Shown: positions 37,320 through 45,746 of the stretch, in pieces
Position numbering within the stretch: the stretch's first letter is position 1
Layout: each line of letters begins with the position of its first letter
DNA from: Arthrobacter sp. FW306-07-I
Lineage (GTDB): Bacteria > Actinomycetota > Actinomycetes > Actinomycetales > Micrococcaceae
DNA length: 64,000 nucleotides
Reading direction: 5' to 3'
Assembly: GCF_021800405.1 (NCBI RefSeq)
Contig: NZ_CP084550.1
Location: 3,224,001 to 3,288,000 of the forward strand
Notes under the pieces: model-generated
Told to the model about the DNA's origin: nothing
Databases searched by the model: none
What the model saw: only the letters and a program-made list of their open reading frames with translations
Translations under genes and position numbers: made by a program

Positions 37320-38468
37320 TCAGTCCTGGCCGAGGCCAGCAGCTGAGATCTTGTCGCCGCCGGTCACCTGGTTCAGGCCGCGAAGGTCGAAGAGGCCGTT
37401 TATGTCGGCCTTTTTGGTGGTGCCTGCGTCCACGCCGTCCTGCAGCAGCTTGGGGTAGCTGCCGGCCAGCGGGTCGAGGGTGAAAGTGATGTTGGACAAC
37501 GATCGGGCCAGGACGTCAGCGGGCAGCGCTGCCCCGGCGGATTCCTGCAGGGCGGAGTTGATGACGCTGGCCTTCTCATCGGCCGGAGCCGAGTTGAGCC
37601 ATGCCACCGAGTCCGCATTGCCCTTCAGCAGGGCCCTGACGGTGTCCGGGTGGTCAGCAGCGAATCTCTGGTTCACGATCAGGATGGTCGTGGGAAACTC
37701 GCCGGGCTTGCCGGTGCCGGCCCCATCCCACAGGTCTTTTTCATCCACCAGCACCTTGGCGCCGGCCTGGAGCACCAAACGTGAGGCCCAGGGCTCAGGC
37801 AACCAGGCGCCGTCGAGCTTTCCGTCCTGGAACAGCTTCAGCGTCTGAGCGTTGTCCGTGGGGTTGATGGCCACGTCACCGCTGCCGTCCACGTTCGTCT
37901 TGTAGCCCTGCTTGGTGAGCCAGGCCCGGAGTGCCACGTCCTGGGTGCCGCCGAGCTGCGGGGTTGCCAAGGTCCTCCCTTTGAGGTCGGCCGCGGAGTT
38001 GATCCCCGGCCTAACCACCAGCTGCGCACCACCGGCCGCGGCTCCGGCAATCACGCGCACGGACTGGCCCTGGCTCTTGGCGAACGAGTTGATGGCCGGA
38101 TTGGGGCCGATGTAGGCGGCATCGATGGCGCCGGCGTTCAGGGCCTCGATCGCGGCCGGGCCGGCGTTGAAGGTCTCGGTGCTGAGCTTGGTGCTGCCCA
38201 GGGCCTCCGCGAGGAGTCCCTTCTTGACACCCACCAGCGCTGCGGCATGGGTGACGTTCCCGAAGTAACCCAGCTTCAGCTCGGCGGCCGGGGTGGGCTC
38301 AGCGGCCTGTGCCTCGGTGTTGCGGGAGATGTTGGAGGCCACGATGGCCCCGACGGCGATCAGCAGGACCAGCCCGATGGCCAGGGCAGCCTCGACGGCG
38401 CGTTTGCGCGTGGGGACCGCGCTTTCGCCTGCCACGATGCGGGTCATCCCGGGCTTGGAACTAGTCAT
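37320..38468 (-). CDS. Sulfonate/taurine-type ABC transporter substrate-binding protein
   Basis: 382 residues from the ATG at 38468. An N-terminal membrane segment (about 24-46) acts as anchor or uncleaved signal. The NMT1/SsuA-like fold follows, with LKLGYFGNVTHAAALVGVKKG, AYIGPNPAINSF and PGINSAADLKGRTLATP. It is the first gene of the ABC operon and sets its specificity, likely an organosulfur compound. The start is favoured because TATGGT ends six bases before it, as in the cysI and cysG promoters; upstream in-frame codons would remove that promoter. Confidence 0.88.
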   Translation of the reverse strand: MTSSKPGMTRIVAGESAVPTRKRAVEAALAIGLVLLIAVGAIVASNISRNTEAQAAEPTPAAELKLGYFGNVTHAAALVGVKKGLLAEALGSTKLSTETFNAGPAAIEALNAGAIDAAYIGPNPAINSFAKSQGQSVRVIAGAAAGGAQLVVRPGINSAADLKGRTLATPQLGGTQDVALRAWLTKQGYKTNVDGSGDVAINPTDNAQTLKLFQDGKLDGAWLPEPWASRLVLQAGAKVLVDEKDLWDGAGTGKPGEFPTTILIVNQRFAADHPDTVRALLKGNADSVAWLNSAPADEKASVINSALQESAGAALPADVLARSLSNITFTLDPLAGSYPKLLQDGVDAGTTKKADINGLFDLRGLNQVTGGDKISAAGLGQD

Positions 38469-38474
38469 TGTTTC

Positions 38475-38503
38475 ACCATAGGGAGTGGCCCAAACCCGTT
38501 CAA
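38475..38503 (-). promoter_or_regulatory. Promoter of the ssu-type operon, leaderless type
   Basis: Minus strand: TTGAAC (38498-38503), 17-base spacer, TATGGT (38475-38480), six bases, ATG. A TGTGACGC word lies further upstream (38539-38546). Same layout as cysG and cysI. Confidence 0.6.
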
Positions 38504-38578
38504 CGAAGCGGAAACGGGGGGTCACGCACGTTCATCTGGCGTCACATTTTCCCGTGCTGTTGCCCGGGCTGCGCAAAT

Positions 38579-39745
38579 TCAGTTGCCCTTGACGTTGACC
38601 AGCTGCCGCAGTTTGTGCCGCACGGTGACCAGGTCCGCGGCGTCCTGCATGACCTGGTCGATCGGCTTATACGCGGCCGGGATTTCGTCGATGAAGGTCT
38701 CCGACGCGCGGAACTCGATGCCCCGCATGGCGCGTTTCAGTTCCTCCAGGGTGAACGTCTTTCGGGCGGCGTTTCGGGAGTATTCCCGCCCGGCCCCATG
38801 CGGGGACGAGTTCAGCGATGCAGGGTTGCCCCGACCTTCCACAACATACGACGCCGTCCCCATGGATCCAGGGATCAATCCGGGATCGCCGTGGCCGGCT
38901 TTGATGGCTCCCTTGCGGGACACCCAAACCGGTTTGCCGTAGTGCGTCTCCTGCTGGGTGAAGTTGTGGTGGCAGTTGATCCGCTCGCGTTCCTGCACGG
39001 GGCCTCCCACCCAGCGGCTGAACTGGGCAGTCACGCGGTCCATCATTTCCTCCCGGTTCAGGAGGGCGAAGTGCTGGGCCCACCGCAGCTCGGCAATGTA
39101 CCGCTCGAACTGCTGCGTCCCCTCGTCCAGGTAGGCCAGGTCCGGGTGGGGCAGGCGGATCTGATGCTTGCGGCCCACGTGCTGCGCGACGCCGATGTGG
39201 TGCTGCGCGATCCTGTTGCCGATGCCCCGCGAGCCCGAATGCAGGAAGAGCCACACGCCGTCGTCCTCATCCGCTGAGACTTCGATGAAGTGGTTGCCCG
39301 AGCCCAGGGACCCCAGCTGCAGCTCCCATTGGGCCACGTATTGGGCGGGGTTGAACCCTGCCTTGGCGGCCCGCCGCTTCAGTTCGGCGATTCGTGGCTC
39401 AGCAGTGGACAGGACCTTCCGGTTGTTGTGGCCCGCTGACAACGGAATGACCCGCTCGATGTCCTCGCGGAGGCCTTTGCGGTCCTTCGGCAGGTCCTTT
39501 ACCGAGTACTGGGTGCGGACCGCAATCATGCCGCAGCCGATGTCGACTCCCACCGCGGCCGGGATGATGGCGAGGAGTGTGGGGATCACCGAACCCACGG
39601 TGGCGCCCTTGCCCAGGTGCGCGTCCGGCATCAGCGCCAGGTGGGGGTAGATGAACGGCAGGCCCGCCGTCATCACCGCCTGTTCGCGGGTCTTGTCGTC
39701 CAGGATCGACGCCCAGTTCAAGAGTTTCGGACTGATGGTTTCCAT
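38579..39745 (-). CDS. rtcB: RtcB-family RNA ligase
   Basis: 388 residues from the ATG at 39745, which has GAGGAGG upstream. Metal and nucleotide residues appear in LMPDAHLGKGATVGSVIP, VGVDIGCGMIAVRT, LGSGNHFIEV and INCHHNF; HGAGREYSR near the C-terminus is the segment that I take to hold the guanylated His. RtcB joins 2',3'-cyclic phosphate or 3'-phosphate ends to 5'-OH ends, in RNA repair. The protein is of the shorter bacterial form. No archease or RtcR/RtcA gene is adjacent. Confidence 0.94.
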   Translation of the reverse strand: METISPKLLNWASILDDKTREQAVMTAGLPFIYPHLALMPDAHLGKGATVGSVIPTLLAIIPAAVGVDIGCGMIAVRTQYSVKDLPKDRKGLREDIERVIPLSAGHNNRKVLSTAEPRIAELKRRAAKAGFNPAQYVAQWELQLGSLGSGNHFIEVSADEDDGVWLFLHSGSRGIGNRIAQHHIGVAQHVGRKHQIRLPHPDLAYLDEGTQQFERYIAELRWAQHFALLNREEMMDRVTAQFSRWVGGPVQERERINCHHNFTQQETHYGKPVWVSRKGAIKAGHGDPGLIPGSMGTASYVVEGRGNPASLNSSPHGAGREYSRNAARKTFTLEELKRAMRGIEFRASETFIDEIPAAYKPIDQVMQDAADLVTVRHKLRQLVNVKGN

Positions 39746-39779
39746 TGCCGCCTCCTCTGACAACCATACGAGACGGCAG

Positions 39780-39842
39780 AACCGCGGCTCGTTCGCCTGA
39801 TCCGGCCTTGGAAGGTCAGGTTTGGCGAACGGGCCGCGGGTT
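39780..39842 (-). terminator. Long hairpin after the membrane-protein gene (candidate terminator)
   Basis: Arms of about 18-19 bases at 39780-39797 and 39824-39842 pair with one bulge and one mismatch or wobble. It begins 31 bases after the stop of the gene at 39873. No T-run, so terminator status is tentative. Confidence 0.5.
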
Positions 39843-39872
39843 ACGGAAGCGGACGGTGCGGAAACGGGGCAT

Positions 39873-40649
39873 CTACGCCCGGCGGTGGGCGGGCTGTCGC
39901 TGATCCTGGAAAGTCAGGTTCAACCGGGGCCGCCGCATGTTGCGCAGGTTGAACCAGCAGAACATCATCAGCCCAAAGTACAGGGTCAACTCCATGACCT
40001 CGCCGTATTCGGAAATGACGAAGGTGGGGGTCGGCCAGATTACCAGCCGGAAGAGGCGATAAGCCGCAGCCAGCCCGAAGGCGGGCACGAGACAGAGCGG
40101 GGGTACAAGCAGATGGCTGTACGTGGAGTGCTTCAACCGTTTCCGGAACGCCGCCCAAAGCGGAACGCATGTTCCATACAGGCTTGCCAGGAGCATGGCA
40201 TACGGGACCAGCACCTGCACCGCCCGGAGGTTGTGCAGATTTGTCTCACCCTGGCGGTTGACCTCTTGCAGCTCTTCAGGGGTGCCCCATCCGAAGATGC
40301 GCTGGCCCCAGGAAATTTCCTCACCGGCAAGGAACACAACGCCAAGGGCCACCACGCCGTAAAGCAATGCCATGCCCACTTGCCGTCTCCGCAGCAGGCG
40401 GACGCTGAGCAGCGCCAGAATGACGGCGGCGGCCACGAGGCACGCAAACTGGAGCCACTCGATCGGGTGGTCCTCGTCCACAATCCAGAGATAGAACTCC
40501 TTGAAGGGAACAGTTGCCGCCACAGCGACGGACAGGATGATGGGCAGCAGTACCAGCAACCGCGCCCGGCGGGGAGCAATGTTCCATTCGCGCGAGTCGA
40601 TCGTGACGAGCTCGCTCCCCCTTGTGTACCACTCCTGGTTGGTTGGCAT
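39873..40649 (-). CDS. Uncharacterised membrane protein with EEISWGQR motif
   Basis: 258 residues with seven or so hydrophobic segments. A notable polar motif, AGEEISWGQRIFGW, is followed by EVNRQGETNLHN in a loop after the third or fourth helix. Similar conserved Glu/Gln/His motifs occur in a broad family of unnamed bacterial membrane proteins, so an enzymatic or metal role is possible. By eye the base composition is less GC-rich than its neighbours. It stands alone between rtcB and the cys operon. Confidence 0.75.
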   Translation of the reverse strand: MPTNQEWYTRGSELVTIDSREWNIAPRRARLLVLLPIILSVAVAATVPFKEFYLWIVDEDHPIEWLQFACLVAAAVILALLSVRLLRRRQVGMALLYGVVALGVVFLAGEEISWGQRIFGWGTPEELQEVNRQGETNLHNLRAVQVLVPYAMLLASLYGTCVPLWAAFRKRLKHSTYSHLLVPPLCLVPAFGLAAAYRLFRLVIWPTPTFVISEYGEVMELTLYFGLMMFCWFNLRNMRRPRLNLTFQDQRQPAHRRA

Positions 40650-40789
40650 CCTGCCTCCTCAAAGTATCCGGCCATGGCCTGCAGTCGCAGGCATTGATGC
40701 AATGCCTGAGCTTCCCACGGCTCCAAACAGGCAGGGAACATCCCCCGGCAACCTTTGTGGTAAACGTGCGGAATGCCGCAGTCACGTGA

Positions 40790-40852
40790 AATCGCCGGAA
40801 ACGCAGCGGGGCCGCCGTGACGATACGGAGGCCCCGCAGGGTTCAGGCGATT
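40790..40852 (-). terminator. Nested hairpin after cysN (candidate terminator)
   Basis: Inner arms GCGGGGCC (40806-40813) and GGCCCCGC (40830-40837) and outer arms AATCGCC (40790-40796) and GGCGATT (40846-40852). It lies 10 bases past the cysN stop and would end the cys operon. No T-run. Confidence 0.55.
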
Positions 40853-40862
40853 CCGGCGCGAA

Positions 40863-42278
40863 CTAGATGCTGTAGCGCTCGTCCTCGTGGTCGCCCGGGT
40901 GGTCCTTGACCAGGCCCGCGGCCAGCGTGTTGCCGTCCAGTGGATCGATGACCAGGAACACGCCGGTCCGGCGGTGGTGCAGGTAGTTCTCCAGCGGCAG
41001 CGGTGCGGCGAGGCGCAGCTGGGCGTGCCCGATGTCGTTGAGCTCCAGGCCGGAGGCGCCCTCGAGCTTGAAGGTGGACAGGTCCAGCTTGCCGGACACG
41101 CTGCGGACCATCGCCTGGACGGTGCGGGTTCCGTGCTTGACCAGCACCTTCTGCCCTTCGCGCAGCGGCTTCGGGGAGAGCCAGCAGAGGGCGGCGTACA
41201 GGTCGGCGGAGGCTTCGCGGACGGTGCCGGCGGCGGCGATGGTGTCACCGCGCGCGACGTCGAACTCGTCCGCCAAGCGGATGGCCACCGACTGCGGGGC
41301 GGCTGCTTCCTCCAGCGAGGCACCGGCAAAGTCGATGCCCGCCACGGTGGTGGTCCGCGGGGACTGGCCGGGCGTCAGGACGGACACCTGGTCCCCCACC
41401 TTCACCGAACCTTCGGTGATCTGGCCGGCGTACGCGCGGTAGTCGCGGTAGGCCTCCGCGTCCAGCCCGGCGGCCACGGCGTCCGGTGCCAGGGCACCCT
41501 GCGGCCGGATCACCAGCTGCACCGGGAAGCGGAAGCTTTCCAGGTGGCTCTCGAGTTCATCGGCGGCCGGGAGGGTCTCGAGGACCTCCAGCAGCGCGGG
41601 GCCGGTGTACCAGGGGGTGCGCTCCGAGCGCTCCACCACGTTGTCGCCGTCGAGCGCGGAGACAGGGATCACCAGCAGGTCGGAAATACCGTCCGAGCCG
41701 AGGCCCAGCTCGCGGCCCACCTGCTGCACGTCGGCCTCAATCTCGCGGAACACCTGCTCGCTGAAGTCCACCAGGTCGATCTTGTTCACGGCCACGATCA
41801 CGTGCGCCACGCGCAGCAGCTGCAGCACGGACAGGTGGCGGCGGGTTTGCTCCAGCACGCCCTTGCGGGCGTCGATGAGTACGACGACGGCATCCGCAGT
41901 GGACGCGCCCGTCACGGTGTTCTTGGTGTACTGCACGTGCCCGGGGCAGTCGGCCAGGATGAAGCTGCGCTGGTCGGTGGCGAAGTAGCGGTAGGCCACG
42001 TCGATGGTGATGCCCTGTTCCCGCTCGGCGCGCAGGCCGTCGGTCAGCAGGGCCAGGTCGATGCCGCCCTTTTCCCCGCCGAAGCCCCGGTCCGCCGAGG
42101 TGCGGGCGACCGCGTCAAGCTGGTCAGCCAGGATGGCCTTGGAATCGTGGAGAAGGCGGCCCACTAAGGTGGATTTGCCGTCGTCGACCGATCCTGCCGT
42201 GGCAAACCGGAAGAGTGTGGTGGGCAGGGCGGTTTCCAGGCCACCGGCAGCGCCGGACAAAAGAGTTTCCGTGGTCAT
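40863..42278 (-). CDS. cysN: Sulfate adenylyltransferase large (GTPase) subunit
   Basis: 471 residues. G1 GSVDDGKST, G3 DCPGHVQYT and G4 NKIDLVD show an intact EF-Tu-like GTPase, followed by two beta-barrel domains. With CysD it makes APS from ATP and sulfate, driven by GTP. There is no CysC kinase domain at the C-terminus, in line with an APS-reducing pathway. Its ATG shares one base with the cysD stop codon, so they are translationally coupled. Confidence 0.96.
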   Translation of the reverse strand: MTTETLLSGAAGGLETALPTTLFRFATAGSVDDGKSTLVGRLLHDSKAILADQLDAVARTSADRGFGGEKGGIDLALLTDGLRAEREQGITIDVAYRYFATDQRSFILADCPGHVQYTKNTVTGASTADAVVVLIDARKGVLEQTRRHLSVLQLLRVAHVIVAVNKIDLVDFSEQVFREIEADVQQVGRELGLGSDGISDLLVIPVSALDGDNVVERSERTPWYTGPALLEVLETLPAADELESHLESFRFPVQLVIRPQGALAPDAVAAGLDAEAYRDYRAYAGQITEGSVKVGDQVSVLTPGQSPRTTTVAGIDFAGASLEEAAAPQSVAIRLADEFDVARGDTIAAAGTVREASADLYAALCWLSPKPLREGQKVLVKHGTRTVQAMVRSVSGKLDLSTFKLEGASGLELNDIGHAQLRLAAPLPLENYLHHRRTGVFLVIDPLDGNTLAAGLVKDHPGDHEDERYSI

Positions 42279-43222
42279 TAGAAGTACCCGTCCTTCTTGC
42301 GGTCTTCCATGGCGGCCTCGGAGATGCGGTCATCTGCGCGGGTGGCGCCACGTTCGGTCAGGGTGGAGGCAGCGACTTCAACCACCACGTCGGACACGGT
42401 GTACGCATTGGATTCGACGGCGCCGGTGCAGGACATGTCTCCCACGGTGCGGTAGCGGACAGTCTTGGTGATGACTTCCTCATCGAGCCGGGGCTGGGAA
42501 ACCTCACCCACCGCGCGCCACATGCCGTCGCGGGCGAAGACCTCGCGCTCGTGGGCGTAGTACAGGCCGGGCAGTTCGATGTTCTCGCGCTCGATGTAGC
42601 GCCAGATGTCCAGCTCGGTCCAGTTGCTGATGGGGAACGCGCGGACATGCTGGCCCACCGTGTGCCGGCCGTTGTACAGGTTCCACAGCTCGGGGCGCTG
42701 GTTGCGCGGGTCCCACTGGCCGAACTCGTCGCGCAGGCTCAGGATGCGTTCCTTGGCGCGGGCCTTGTCCTCGTCGCGGCGGCCGCCGCCGAACACGGCG
42801 TCGAACTTGTTCTGCTGGATGGCGTCCAGCAGCGGGACGGTCTGCAGCGGGTTGCGGGTGCCGTCGGCACGTTCGGCGAGTTCGCCGCGGTCGATGAACT
42901 CCTGCACGGAGCCGACCACGAGCTTCAGGCCGAGCCGTTCAACGGTGCGGTCGCGGAAGTCGATGACCTCGGGAAAGTTATGGCCGGTGTCCACGTGCAG
43001 CACGGGGAACGGAACCTTGCCTGGCCAGAACGCCTTGGTGGCCAGGTGCAGCATCACCACGGAGTCCTTGCCGCCGGAGAACAGCAGCGCAGGCTTCTCG
43101 AACTCGGCAACAACCTCGCGGATGATGTGGATCGCTTCGGACTCCAGGGTGTCCAGACTGCTGAGGCGGGTTGAGACGGCGGACTCAGTCACCTGGGTCT
43201 CCTCGGTTAGTGAAGTGCTCAT
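42278..43222 (-). CDS. cysD: Sulfate adenylyltransferase small subunit
   Basis: 314 residues. The PP-loop is ALLFSGGKDSVVMLHLA (about 45-61); VFGGGRRDEDKARAKERI and the C-terminal AMEDRKKDGYF are CysD signatures. It binds ATP and sulfate and works with CysN. The start at 43222 overlaps the cysH stop (ATGA). The frame stays open far upstream, but that is an Arg-rich shadow of cysH. Confidence 0.96.
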   Translation of the reverse strand: MSTSLTEETQVTESAVSTRLSSLDTLESEAIHIIREVVAEFEKPALLFSGGKDSVVMLHLATKAFWPGKVPFPVLHVDTGHNFPEVIDFRDRTVERLGLKLVVGSVQEFIDRGELAERADGTRNPLQTVPLLDAIQQNKFDAVFGGGRRDEDKARAKERILSLRDEFGQWDPRNQRPELWNLYNGRHTVGQHVRAFPISNWTELDIWRYIERENIELPGLYYAHEREVFARDGMWRAVGEVSQPRLDEEVITKTVRYRTVGDMSCTGAVESNAYTVSDVVVEVAASTLTERGATRADDRISEAAMEDRKKDGYF

Positions 43223-43947
43223 ACGTGAAGTCCGCATTCTGTCTTGTCGGAGCCTGCCCAGCGGCCGGCGCGGGGGTCTTCGCCGGGCGCCACCTTGCGG
43301 GTGCAGGGCTGGCAGCCAATGGAGGGGTAACCCTGGGAAAGCAGCGGGTTGACGGGCAGGAGGTTGTCGTCCGAGTACTGCACCAGCTGGTCGAACGTCC
43401 ACGCGGCCATCGGGTTGACCTTGACCAGGCCGTTCTTCTCGTCCCAGCTGACCAGCGGCGTGTTGGTGCGGGTGGGTGCTTCGTCGCGGCGGACGCCGGT
43501 AAACCAGAGTTCGTAACCGGCAAGGGTGCGCTGCAGGGGCGCCACTTTGCGGAGGGCGCAGCACTGGGCGGCATCGCGGGCAAACAGGTCCTTGCCCAGG
43601 AGCCGGTCCTGCTGCTCCACAGTGGTCTCCGGAAGCACGTCCACCACGTTGACGCGGAGGTTGGCGGCCACCTCGTCCCGCGTGGCGTAGGTTTCCGGGA
43701 AGTGGTAGCCCGTCTCCAGGAACAGGACGTCGACGCCGGGCATCTGGTCCGCGACCAGGGCCGGCAGGACGGCGTCGGCCATCGAGCAGGCGACGGCGAC
43801 CGCGGGGAGTTCGAAGTTGCGCTCCACCCAGGCGATCACGTCGCGCGCAGGGGCATCCCAGCCGAGTTCGGCGGCGCCGGCCTCGGCCAGTGCGTTGAGC
43901 TCCTCCGTGGGGCGCTTGGCAGGTGCGGGTGCGAGATGCTTTGCCAT
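43219..43947 (-). CDS. cysH: Adenylylsulfate (APS) reductase
   Basis: 242 residues. Two cysteine pairs, CCALRKVAPL and IGCQPCTRKV, are the ligands of the 4Fe-4S cluster that marks APS-specific CysH. The C-terminal ECGLHV carries the catalytic Cys. It reduces APS directly to sulfite with thioredoxin or similar donors, so no APS kinase is needed. It overlaps cysD by four bases and cysI by one. Confidence 0.95.
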   Translation of the reverse strand: MAKHLAPAPAKRPTEELNALAEAGAAELGWDAPARDVIAWVERNFELPAVAVACSMADAVLPALVADQMPGVDVLFLETGYHFPETYATRDEVAANLRVNVVDVLPETTVEQQDRLLGKDLFARDAAQCCALRKVAPLQRTLAGYELWFTGVRRDEAPTRTNTPLVSWDEKNGLVKVNPMAAWTFDQLVQYSDDNLLPVNPLLSQGYPSIGCQPCTRKVAPGEDPRAGRWAGSDKTECGLHV

Positions 43948-45692
43948 TACTGCAGTGCCTCCTCATCTGCTGCGTGGGCCCATTCGGCGAAGGTCTGGCC
44001 TTCGGCGCGGTCGGCAACGAACCGCCGGACCACGCGCTCCACGTAGTCGGGCAGGTCGTCGACGTATACCTTCAGGCCGCGGACGGTGCGGCCCAGGCCT
44101 GCTTCCTCTCGGTCGTTGTTTGCCAGGCCGCCGCCAAGGTGGACCTGGAAGCCCGGGGAGGGGTCGCCGTCGGGCGTTGGCAGCATCATGCCCTTCAGGC
44201 CGATGTCCGCCGTCTGGATGCGGGCGCAGGAGTTGGGGCAGCCGTTGATGTGCAGGGAGAGTGCCGCGGGCAGCTGGCCCGAGCCGGCGAGGTCCGCCAG
44301 CCGGCGTTCGAGTTCGGCGACGGCGGTAGCGGCCGTGTACTTGGTCTCGACGATGGCCAGCTTGCAGTACTCGATGCCGGTGCAGGCGATGGTGCCGCGG
44401 CGGAACACGGACGGGCGGGCGGAGAGGCCCAGGGCGTCGAGCTCGGCCACCAGGGGCTCCACCTGGTCCTTCTCGACGTCCAGGACCACGACCTTCTGGT
44501 GCGGGGTGGTGCGCAGCCGGTAGGAGCCGCGGGCCTCCAGGGTGTCCGCGAGCTTGACCAGGCCGGATCCGGAAAGGCGGCCCGCGATCGGGGTGGCACC
44601 GATGAAGAACTTGCCGTCCTTCTGCTCGTGCACGCCCACGTGGTCGCCGGGGGTTGCAGGCTTGGGCGCGGCGGGGCCGTCGGCCAGCTTGTAGCCCAGG
44701 TATTCGTCCTCCAGGACCTGGCGGAACTTCTCCGTACCCCAGTCGGCCAGCAGGAATTTCAGGCGGGCCTTGGTGCGCATGCGGCGGTAGCCGTAGTCGC
44801 GGAAGATGCTGGTGACGCCCAGCCACACGTCGGCGGCCTGGTCCGGCTGGACGAAGGCGCCGAGGCGCTTGCCCAGCATGGGGTTGGTGGACAGCGCGCC
44901 GCCCACCCAGAGGTCGTAGCCAACGCCGAGTTCCGGGTGTTCAATGCCCACGAATGCGCAGTCGTTGATCTCGTGGACCACATCCTGGCTGGGGTGGCCG
45001 GTGATGGCGGTCTTGTATTTGCGCGGCAGGTTGGACAGCAGCGGGTTGCCAATGAACCGCTCCCCCAGCTCGGCGATGAGCGGGGTGGGGTCGATGATCT
45101 CGTCCTTGGCAATGCCGGCGACGGGCGAACCCAGGATGACGCGGGGCACGTCGCCGCAGGCCTCGGTGGTGGACAGGCCAACACTTTCCAGGCGGTTCCA
45201 GATTTCCGGAATGTCTTCAACCCGGATCCAATGCAGCTGGATGTTCTGGCGGTCGGTGAGGTCGGCAGAGTCGCGGGCAAAGTCCACGGAGATCTGGCCG
45301 ATCACGCGCAGCTGCTCTGTGGTGAGCGCGCCGCCGTCGATCCTCACCCGCAGCATGAAGTACTTGTCCTCGAGCTCGTGCGGTTCAAGCGTGGCGGTCT
45401 TGCCGCCGTCGATTCCCTGCTTGCGCTGGGTGTACAGGCCCCACCAGCGGAACCGGCCGTGCAGGTCCTGGCTGGGGATGGCGTCGAAGCCTTCCTTGGC
45501 GTAAATGGTCTCGATACGCTCGCGGACGTTCAGGCCGTCGTCTTCCTGTTTCCAGGTTTCGTTGGCGTTCAGCGGCGTCTTGCCGTCCACTTTCCACTGG
45601 CCGTGCGGCTTCGCGGCGGGGCGTGACGGGCGTGCGGGGCGCTTGGGGGCAGCCGAATCCGCGGACGCTCCGGCTAGAGCTGTATCAGTCAT
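43947..45692 (-). CDS. cysI: Ferredoxin-type sulfite reductase (siroheme, 4Fe-4S)
   Basis: 581 residues. Cysteines in ACTGIEYCKLA and NGCPNSCARIQTADIG form the siroheme-linked 4Fe-4S site. Tandem nitrite/sulfite reductase repeats flank it. The N-terminal 35 residues are Ala/Pro/Lys-rich and unstructured. The gene leads the cysIHDN operon, so sulfite is the likely substrate rather than nitrite. Electrons probably come from ferredoxin via an FprA reductase. The ATG lies six bases after a -10 box. Confidence 0.93.
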   Translation of the reverse strand: MTDTALAGASADSAAPKRPARPSRPAAKPHGQWKVDGKTPLNANETWKQEDDGLNVRERIETIYAKEGFDAIPSQDLHGRFRWWGLYTQRKQGIDGGKTATLEPHELEDKYFMLRVRIDGGALTTEQLRVIGQISVDFARDSADLTDRQNIQLHWIRVEDIPEIWNRLESVGLSTTEACGDVPRVILGSPVAGIAKDEIIDPTPLIAELGERFIGNPLLSNLPRKYKTAITGHPSQDVVHEINDCAFVGIEHPELGVGYDLWVGGALSTNPMLGKRLGAFVQPDQAADVWLGVTSIFRDYGYRRMRTKARLKFLLADWGTEKFRQVLEDEYLGYKLADGPAAPKPATPGDHVGVHEQKDGKFFIGATPIAGRLSGSGLVKLADTLEARGSYRLRTTPHQKVVVLDVEKDQVEPLVAELDALGLSARPSVFRRGTIACTGIEYCKLAIVETKYTAATAVAELERRLADLAGSGQLPAALSLHINGCPNSCARIQTADIGLKGMMLPTPDGDPSPGFQVHLGGGLANNDREEAGLGRTVRGLKVYVDDLPDYVERVVRRFVADRAEGQTFAEWAHAADEEALQ

Positions 45693-45698
45693 GCATCG

Positions 45699-45728
45699 AC
45701 TGTAGGGCGACGCCGAATAGCGTCACAA
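45699..45728 (-). promoter_or_regulatory. Promoter of the cysIHDN operon, leaderless type
   Basis: Minus strand: TTGTGA (45723-45728), 18-base spacer, TACAGT (45699-45704), six bases, ATG. The -35 box is part of TTTGTGACGC (45720-45729), the word shared with the cysG and ssu-type promoters; CGCCCTAC and GAT before the ATG are also shared with cysG. Confidence 0.65.
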
Positions 45729-45746
45729 AGGCCCGGAAACGCTAAG

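Noticed and set aside
42278..44017. A CysD protein with a 265-residue N-terminal extension
   Set aside because: The extension is an Arg/Pro-rich out-of-frame reading of cysH. ATGA overlap with the cysH stop and CysD length support the start at 43222.
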